Assembly: GCF_963422355.1 (NCBI RefSeq)
Contig: NC_085101.1
Location: 1,286,701 to 1,350,700 of the forward strand
DNA: 64,000 nt
DNA from: Corticium candelabrum
Lineage: Eukaryota > Porifera > Homoscleromorpha > Homosclerophorida > Plakinidae
Direction: 5' to 3'
Shown piece after piece: positions 56,458 to 64,000 of the stretch. How positions within the stretch are numbered: position 1 is the first letter of the stretch; each line of letters opens with the position of its first letter. The notes under the pieces were generated by a model. It was given only the letters and a program-made list of their open reading frames with translations. It made no database searches and was not told the origin of the DNA. Position numbers and translations under genes: made by a program.

Positions 56458-57045
56458 TAAGGATGATGTCGTCTTCTGCCACGTGTGTGTGTGGTAGCGC
56501 TGCAGTCGAAGAAGATCAAGTGGCAGAAAGGGGACCCTTCCTTTGTATCAAAGGGGTTTTCCACCTGGAAGGAAGCCACAGTGGCATTCAAATCTCATGA
56601 ATCGTCGTCTTGCCACAGGGAGGCAATGCAAATGATCGTTGAATTGCCCAAAACTTGGCCAGATGTAGGTGAGATGCTATCTAGAGAGCACGCAACTGAG
56701 AAGGGACAGAACAGGGATTGTTTACTCAAGATCATCTCCAATTTGAAGTTTTTAGCCAGACGGGGATTACCTGTTCGAGGAGATGGCGATGAGACTGACT
56801 CTAGCTTTATTCAGTTACTGAAGTTACGTGGTCAAGATGATCCTCTACTAAAATGCTGGCTGACTAGAAAGTCAGGCAAATATGTATCTCATGACATGCA
56901 AAATGAGTTCATAAAAATCATGGCATTGTCTATTCTTCAAGAAAAGCTGAATGTTTCCAGAAGTCTACATTTTTCTCCATCATGTGTGACGAATGCACAG
57001 ACTCATCCAACAGAGAGCATCTGGTATTACCCATGCAGAAAAGAG
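56458..57045 (+). pseudogene. hAT transposase N-terminal fragment (ZMYM1-like)
   Basis: A clean plus frame from KDDVVFCHVC (TTF-type finger) through SFVSKGFSTWKEATVAF, RDCLLKIISNLKFLARRGLP and KYVSHDMQNEFIKIMALSIL. After a shift near 56,965 comes IMCDECTDSSNREHLVLPM, with the first catalytic Asp. It breaks off where the CTCATGAG array begins. The long undamaged stretch shows it is younger than the other hAT pieces here. Confidence 0.8.
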
Positions 57046-57060
57046 CATGAAAATAAGCGA

Positions 57061-57393
57061 AATCTCATGAGATTCTCGCTCATCTCATGAGATCTGGGCA
57101 TTTTTCATGACCGGAACCTCATGAGACGTGTATCTCACGAGATTCAATGGGTGTGTTCATGCGGCTCATACGCCAATTCCTCATCTCATGAGATTTGGGC
57201 ATTTCTCATGAGATTTGGGCATTTCTCATGAGCGGAGTCTCATCAGACGTATATCTCATGAGATGTAATGAGACAATTGTTCATCTCATGAGATTTGTGT
57301 ATTTCTCACGAGCAGTGGCTCATGAGACGAATTTCTCATGAGATGTAATGGGTGTGTTCATGCTGCTCGCTATGAGCCGCGCGAGTTCTCATG
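57061..57393. repeat. Array of the palindrome CTCATGAG
   Basis: Eleven exact CTCATGAG copies plus CTCACGAG and CTCATCAG variants in about 330 bp, separated by words such as ATTTGGGCATTT and ATGTAATGGGTGTGTTCATG. Spacing is irregular, about 15-50 bp. A related array closes the window at 63,890. Arrays of this kind can be transposase-binding subterminal repeats, but no terminal repeat was identified. Confidence 0.85.
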
Positions 57394-57949
57394 AGCAGAT
57401 CGATCTAGGCGCATGCATGAAGATTTGTTCTAGCTAAACAAAGCTACTATTGGTGCATGCCTACTAGCGATGTCGTATTATGACACGCGATCGCAAATCA
57501 AATAGAAATTAGTTTGCGTGCGATCATGCACAGCATGTACCCTTCGAATTCGATGATATGATCGCTCTAGATAGATCGTACGTACAGTAGACGTAGCCTA
57601 CCTCGTCACATTCAGTGAGTTGAGTGTTAATTGCACGTGAGAATGCCTTCACGATGTACAGTCGACCAGTACGACCAGAGTAACTTACAATACAGATGTA
57701 CGGAGTCTCCAACGACTGCGGATACGTATGCGCCGGAAGTAGATGGAAGAGCTCTCGTCCACCCAACTGCCCCGTACACTTACGTGCCTGGCATAGGCAT
57801 ACGACGTCTGTTACGTATCTGACCGCACAACTCAAAGATAAGGGAATGTTTTAGATAACGTCAAACTAACATATATAGGTAAGTAAACTTAAATTTGACC
57901 CACCACATGCAATCAGGAGCTTATACACTCCGTCTGACTCATCTACACG

Positions 57950-57950
<1 letters not shown>
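57394..57950. other. No gene seen
   Basis: Spacer between the CTCATGAG array and the CA repeat. Short frames on both strands have no family resemblance. Confidence 0.4.
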
Positions 57951-58044
<94 letters not shown>

Positions 58045-58051
58045 ACACACA

Positions 58052-58094
<43 letters not shown>

Positions 58095-58099
58095 ACACA

Positions 58100-58168
<69 letters not shown>

Positions 58169-58184
58169 ACACACACACACACTA
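57951..58184. repeat. (CA)n microsatellite with CC interruptions
   Basis: About 230 bp of CA repeats broken by CCA at irregular intervals. Thr-His or Cys-Val frames across it are artefacts. Confidence 0.95.
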
Positions 58185-58539
58185 GAAAGATTAAATGTCT
58201 GAAATATCTGTCGATAAGTATATCTGTAATGGTACAGCTATGTTTCACACTAACACAACTATTACATACTATTAATACTTACACATAGCTATAGACAATA
58301 AGCATATAGCGTCAGCCCACTACATTCCTCCCCATCCGCTTCATGAAAGTAAAGTGAAAATGCAAAACTGATAACATATGCGAGAAACACAACACGACAG
58401 AACTCTAGGTCCAAGGCAACAGCTAAGTCACTACTAGTCTTCAAGGACGAATTATTTCTCTCCCAGATCTTGTCATGTGACACACCTGTTCATGCAGCTG
58501 CAGTCTCGAGTTCGTAATTAATGCTCTTCAGCTTCTTCC

Positions 58540-60450
58540 TCAGTTGCCTGTTTGATCTCATCGACTTCTTCCACAGAGAGTTCCTTATAATATGTTTTGT
58601 TCTTCAGGGTCTTCCTCAGTTGGGTATCTAGACTAGGTAGTAATGACTGCTGTTTTCTCTGTAATCATGTCATCGATTCTCAGCAATGCGTAAGGATCCT
58701 TAGTCTGCATGATCATTTAAGCTGATCTTTCTATCTATATACATAATCAATGTAGAAACATTTGCCTTCATCCCATTTGTCAGTCGAGAGCCAACCCTGG
58801 ACTTTGAGAAGGTCAAATTATATTACTAGTAGTTTCCAGCATCTCGTCCACTTCTCTTGTGATCTCTTTACGCTCAAATTTAGGGTCCCGTTTGGTAAGG
58901 GTATGATGAGACAGGCAGCTAGGCTAATGCCAGTGTCCATGCAGTGTGAGTTTCACCCAAATCATAAGGTCCAGAAGAAAACACATCAGAGTATAATTAT
59001 GCACCAACTCAGATATTTGATCCCACTGTTTATTATCATTGCGGCCTGTTAATGAGCATATTTTGTTGACTATAGACAATGAATGGTCAGGATGTAAGGC
59101 ACATAAGTATTCCGCATCAATAGAAGACCTTTCTCAGGTGGAGATTCACTTGACTGTAATTCCTTGACCACTAATGGCACAGCATCAAGGAGGTATATAC
59201 CTACACATGTGTGTCCTTTTCTAATTCAATCAAGTCTGCAGACTCAGACTCTTCATATAATAGGTCTTAATATCTCTGACATCAATTGTCCAACAGTTAC
59301 CACCTCAACTTTCCCACAAGCTCCATAAGAAAGAGAAACAATCCCTTGCCTGAATTCCAGTACAGCATGCACCCTAGACATGCAGAAAGTCATGATGATG
59401 ACCCAACAAAACAGAAAACCCAAATTGCTTCACCACAACAAAAGGATGTGTGATGTGTTTCGGTCCTATTGAAACAGCTAATTGCATGGTACCAGCTGTT
59501 ATGACCATTTAATTGCGGATATATCACTCTCTGCGTAGGCGGTAGGACCTTTGAGCAAATTCGTAGTTTCCTCAGAGACAATTAATAGAGATAGAAGCAC
59601 CAATACCCAGCAAGCAATCAATAGATTGTGTGTTACGGCGCGAGATAGGCAGGCCAGCAGTATTCACAAACGCACAAGCTCCCGAGCTTCTTGAGATCGG
59701 CACGCATATCATCACCACGTTGAGACATAACACCGACATTCGATACCTGCTTAGGGAATTCCCTTAATAGTTCTGCGTCTGCCTGCTGCATGTACATGTA
59801 CCTTCCTTGCTTGGTGGTTGCTTGAGTTGCTGCTGTTCGCGTAATCTCTTTCGGCACTCAACGTAGTGATGACCCACAATATCGCAGTAGTGATCGACAC
59901 TTCCCCTAGACCGCCTAGGTTGAGCTCTAAAGTACGAGACATCTGCGAGCGCGATTAGTATATATTGTTGCTGTTGATCGAGAAGCAGCAGGTGAGCACT
60001 GACCCTGCTGCATCAGAAGACTCAAGGCCTTGTCTTGTCGCTCGCCCACCTTGACCATCTGCTGAAGGAGTTGGGTTGTATCGCCGTCGATCTTGTTTTG
60101 CCACAACATCATGTCGTCCGCGTAGTTGACGTTGTTGCACCCTCTCAGGCGGATTTCACGGCATCAGCAAGCGTTGCGGGTTGGTCACGTTCCAACTCGA
60201 CTTGGCACTCCGCGCGCAAGCCTTCATGAAATAAACTGACGAGAGTTTCCTCCGGCATGCAAGCGTGAGTCGATCACCTAATTTGCAGCTCTCGTTGCAA
60301 TATTGAGAAGCAACCTGACAGAATCGCATAGCATCTAACATCTTTCTGACAGATGCCCACGACCTTCTAGACACACAGACCGTTGTGTCCATGAGAGCGC
60401 GATCGCCAAGTGCTAAAACAACATAACGAAGCGTATAAATGACATCTAGT
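58540..60450 (-). mobile_element. Heavily decayed gypsy-type element
   Basis: Recognisable pieces in minus-strand order: gag (MPEETLVSLFHEGLRAECQV near 60,250), a zinc knuckle (YCDIVGHHYVEC near 59,890, first Cys lost), retropepsin (IDCLLGIGASISI near 59,610; GTMQLAVSIGPKHITHPFVV near 59,490) and the start of RT (CFLLDLMIWV near 58,990; LTKRDPKFER near 58,885; KDPYALLRIDDMI near 58,680). Stops and shifts are frequent, so this is the oldest gypsy copy in the window. RT motifs A-C, RNase H and integrase are not seen. Confidence 0.6.
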
Positions 60451-60759
60451 GGTGTCATATACATCGCAATTCCAAACAGCACACGGAAGATGCACCACTT
60501 TGTAGCGGTGTAGAGCGCTTCCGCGTGACATAACTATCAATACATAGGCGTGGCTAGACAATCTACTAAAAACTAACCACAACGTCAGCCCACTGTACAT
60601 GATACACTGTGTCATACAGTATGATATCTGACCATTGCAAATGTACAGTTTTAATTAACAATTAATTAAGGCCACAGATGCCATTTTTAATTATGTTAAT
60701 TAATATTCTAAACTGTTTCAATAATTGCTATTAATAAGTACATTTAATTAATACATTTA
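60451..60759. other. No gene seen
   Basis: AT-rich spacer with several TTAATTAA words before the satellite. Confidence 0.45.
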
Positions 60760-62870
60760 TTTTGATCCGATGGCTGTGAAGAAACAATAATGTATCTATG
60801 GTTGACTATATTCTAGTTATATTTCTATTGATGAATTGAGTTGGGTAAAATATCTACTAAGTTTGAATTCAATTGAAAGTTGTCTTCACTCAATGCAAGT
60901 CATTCAAATTTTGAAAACTTTTGATAGATATTGACATATCTGACCACCACTTTGGCAAATATGTAGTTTCAAAAAGAAAAACTTTACATGCAAACTTCTT
61001 TTTTAATGATTGATATTAATATCTACATAATATAATTATACTGAGTCAACTCTGGCTGTGTACAGCAAGACCTGGATGTAGCTAGTATAATATAAATGGT
61101 TGAATATTGTAAACACTCATTTTTTACATTCTAGTTATATTTCTACTGATGGTTTGAGCTGGATAAAGTATCCACTAAGTTTAAATTCAATTAAAAGTTG
61201 TCTTACTTTAATACTAGTCATTCAAATTTTTGAAATCTATTGACAGGTGTTGACATATCTGACCACCACTTTGGCAAATATGTAGTTTCACAAGTAAAAC
61301 TTTGTATACAAACTTCTATTTACAATATTAATGTTTTGAAAAAGTTTTAATGATTGATGTTAATAACTACATATTACAATTATTTTGATTCAACTCTGGC
61401 TGTGGAGCAACAATGTACAGTGAGACCTGTCTATAACTATCAAATATTATAAAATAGTTGAATGTTGTAAATACACAGTCTTTGCATTCTAATTATATTT
61501 CTATTGATGGTTTGAGTTGGGTAAGATATCTACTAAGTTTGAATTCAATTGAAAGTTGTCTTCCCTCAATACAAGTCATTAGAATTTCTGAAATCTGTCG
61601 ACAGGTGTTGACATATCTGACCACCACTTTGGCAAATATGTAGTTTCAGAAGTAGAACTTTGCATACAAACTTCTATTTACTGTATTAATGTTTTGAGAA
61701 AGTTTTAATGATTGATATTAATATCTACATATTACAATTATTTTGATTCAACTCTGGCTGTGGAGTAACAATGTACAGTAAGACCTGTATGTAGCTATAG
61801 AATATTATAAAATGGTTGAATATTGTAAATACACACTCTTTACATTCTAATTATATTTCTATCGATGGTTTGAGTTGGGTAAGATATCTACTAAGTTTGA
61901 ATTCAATTGAAAGTTGTCTTCCCTCAATACAAGTCATTCGAATTTCTGAAATCTGTCGACTAATGTTGACATATCTGACTACCACTTTGGCAAATATGTA
62001 GTTTCACAAGCAAAACTTTGCATACAAACTTCTATTTACTGTATTAATGTTTTGAGAAAGTTTTAATGATTGATATTAATAGCTACATATTACAATTATT
62101 GTGATTCAACTCTGGCTGTGGAGCAACAATATACAGTAAGACCTGTATGTAGCTATAGTATATTATAAAATGGTTGAATATTGTAAATACACATTATTTA
62201 CATTCTAATTATATTTCTATTGATGGTTTGAGTTGGATAAAATATCTACTAAGTTTGAATTCAATTGAAAGTTGTCTTCCCTCAATACAAGTCATTTGAA
62301 TTTCTGAAATCTGTCGACAAGTAATGACATATCTGACTACCACTTTGGCAAATATGTAGTTTCACAAGTAAAACTTTGCATACAAACTTCTATTTACTGT
62401 ATTAATATTTTGAAAAAGTTTTAATGATTGGTATTGATATCTACATAGTACAATTATTTTGATTCAATCTGGCTGTGTACAGCAAAACCTGAATGTAGCT
62501 ATAGTATAATATAAAATGGTTGAATATTGTAATTATACATTCTTTACGTTCTAGTTATATTTCTATCAATGGTTTGAATTGGGTAAGACATCTACTAAGT
62601 TTGAATTCAATTGAAAGTTGTCTTCCCTCAATACAAGTCATTCGAATTTCTGAAATCTGTCGACTAATGTTGACATATCTGACCACCACTATGGCAAATA
62701 TGTAGTTTCAATATCAACATCTGCCTTTAGTACAATTACTTTGATCCAACTGACCGTCAAATCAAGAAAGCAGGACAGCAAAATCTTGATGTAGCTATGT
62801 TATATAGTTGACTATAGATTGATACACACACTTTCCATTCTAGTTATATTTGTATCAATTAAGTTCACAT
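60760..62870. repeat. ~358-bp AT-rich satellite, about six units
   Basis: Units start near 60,826, 61,133, 61,489, 61,847, 62,205, 62,551 and (partial) 62,840, judged by TTCTA(G/A)TTATATTTCTAT. Central units are 356-358 bp; outer ones are shorter and more divergent. Conserved blocks include GAATTCAATTGAAAGTTGTC and ACCACTTTGGCAAATATGTA. Identical 61-codon frames in three units are a by-product. Confidence 0.95.
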
Positions 62871-63497
62871 GCAGCGTGGTCTCTATGATTACAGATCTAC
62901 TTCGATATCATTGAGAGTTTCAACAATTACATGTCTCCCCTCACAATGAAGTATTGATGCGCACTTGCAAAGTAATCTATTTACAGAAAGTAGCTCAAGA
63001 TATTCTAGCCTTTGCGCTAACTACAGGTCTCGATCGGCCAGTTTGTGATCACATCGTCTTGCATAGCTGCTTCAACAAGAGCACAAGGACCAACATTTCT
63101 TAGTGGATGAACAACTGATGCTGTTAGATCATGTTCAAACTTCTCATCCTTCCAGCTAGGTTCCAACAGACAGAACTATGTACAATATTTCAGCATTTGC
63201 ATCATCGTCTCTTGTAAACTTGAATAATTGTTTCTCCTAAATAGAGTGTCATACTTCAATGAAGAATATTGACCATTTCCTATACAACCAATCTTGTGAA
63301 TTTGAGAACATCTATCTCAACAGAGATGCTGGCATCAAACAGACCCTTCAAGTCATCTGGAACTCTATGTGACATCTCCCAGTCTCAATGATGTTTGCTT
63401 TCTAAAAAGACACAGGTGAAAGAGAAAATGTATCTTCTGAGAGGATTCAACATGTTACCACTGCAAATTAACGTTCCTTAATTAACTAAAGCATAAA
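62871..63497. other. No gene seen
   Basis: Non-repetitive spacer after the satellite. No feature supported. Confidence 0.4.
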
Positions 63498-63524
63498 CGC
63501 GCGCGCGCGTGTGTGTGTGTGTGC

Positions 63525-63571
<47 letters not shown>

Positions 63572-63586
63572 TGTGTCTGCGCGTGC
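63498..63586. repeat. (CG)n/(TG)n microsatellite
   Basis: CGCGCGCGCG followed by TG repeats with GCG interruptions. Confidence 0.95.
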
Positions 63587-63886
63587 TACTTTCTCCGTTG
63601 TGTTAGCGCTAGTTCAATTATTCTATCCGAGAGATCCGCTTCCATGAGCACGAGCTTTGGTGAGCTGTAAACAAAGTGTCTAGCAACAAGCACAAGCATA
63701 GCTAGATCAAAGAGAAACTTTACTAGCTAGAGTATCACTATAGTTGTTGACTAAATAGAACTGTTAACAGTAAATTACCGAGGAAACAGCGACGAATTCA
63801 CTCCACACGCGCATCTGCACAGCCACACCGACTATTTCCCTTGGCACGCATGCGTAAATAACCTACATTGTCTGGACAGCGAGCGG

Positions 63887-64000
63887 TCGTCTCACGAGCA
63901 TGATCTCATGAGGGTCATGAGAAAAGATCAAGAGCTTCATGAGGCAAGATCAGGAGGCTCATGAGAAAAGTCAGGGTCGAGGCTCATGAGAAAAGGTCGG
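63887..64000. repeat. Second CTCATGAG array, cut by the window end
   Basis: Three exact CTCATGAG copies, several near copies (GTCATGAG, TTCATGAG, CTCACGAG) and repeated GAAAAG..TCAGG spacers. Continues beyond the window. Confidence 0.8.

Noticed and set aside
57061..57393. CRISPR array
   Set aside because: The CTCATGAG repeats are only 8 bp, irregularly spaced and in an animal-type genome.
57866..58185. Long frames across the CA repeat
   Set aside because: Simple-sequence artefacts, as above.
61458..62705. Three near-identical 61-residue proteins
   Set aside because: They recur because the satellite unit recurs; frames are lost in the other units and no gene signals are present.

Overview
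This window is eukaryotic and almost certainly from an early-branching metazoan; a sponge or cnidarian fits best, but the sequence cannot settle which. The reasons are: genes are split by GT-AG introns; a secreted collagen-TNF gene is built from 9-bp-multiple Gly-X-Y exons; animal-type transposons (ZMYM1-like hAT, Ty3/gypsy, MULE with Ulp1 and SWIM, THAP and AFTGCD families) are abundant; and there are long CA/TG and AT microsatellites and a ~358-bp satellite. There are no operons, ribosome binding sites, CRISPR arrays or recognisable rRNA or tRNA genes. Most of the 64 kb is a graveyard of transposons and duplicated gene pieces.

Layout. 1-2.3 kb: 3' end of a gypsy element with a short LTR. 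2.3-7.3 kb: minus-strand pseudogene resembling the Fanconi anaemia protein FANCB, split by a deleted hAT. 8.3-9.3 kb: dead copy of the first four collagen exons. 10.4-12.0 kb: a second FANCB piece and a copy of its upstream flank. 12.0-15.0 kb: decayed gypsy (minus). 15.1-20.2 kb: inverted repeats and several MITEs, one with telomere-like repeats. 20.3-24.1 kb: nearly intact MULE-like gene with Ulp1 and SWIM domains, followed by 600 bp of TG repeat. 25.9-44.7 kb: the collagen-TNF gene, whose ~14-kb fourth intron holds a hAT piece, a gypsy piece, a GC-richer cluster of orphan (virus- or replicon-like) decayed ORFs, a complete 2.9-kb hAT and a THAP relic. 44.9-47.0 kb: gypsy gag/protease relic. 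47.8-49.4 kb: decayed membrane-protein gene. 49.5-51.7 kb: third FANCB copy with an open frame, plus its downstream flank. 53.2-57.0 kb: relics of other transposon-type genes. 57.06-57.4 kb and 63.9 kb to the window end: arrays of the palindrome CTCATGAG, enclosing a CA repeat, a decayed gypsy and the satellite.

The only gene that looks complete and functional is collagen-TNF (11 exons, about 315 residues: signal peptide, 44 Gly-X-Y triplets, linker, TNF homology domain). It should make a trimeric secreted TNF-like ligand, similar in plan to ectodysplasin. The FANCB copies matter because that family is best known from vertebrates. Three partial copies share flanks with the collagen duplicates, so one ancestral FANCB/collagen neighbourhood was duplicated and shuffled here. 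An assembly or haplotype artefact cannot be excluded.
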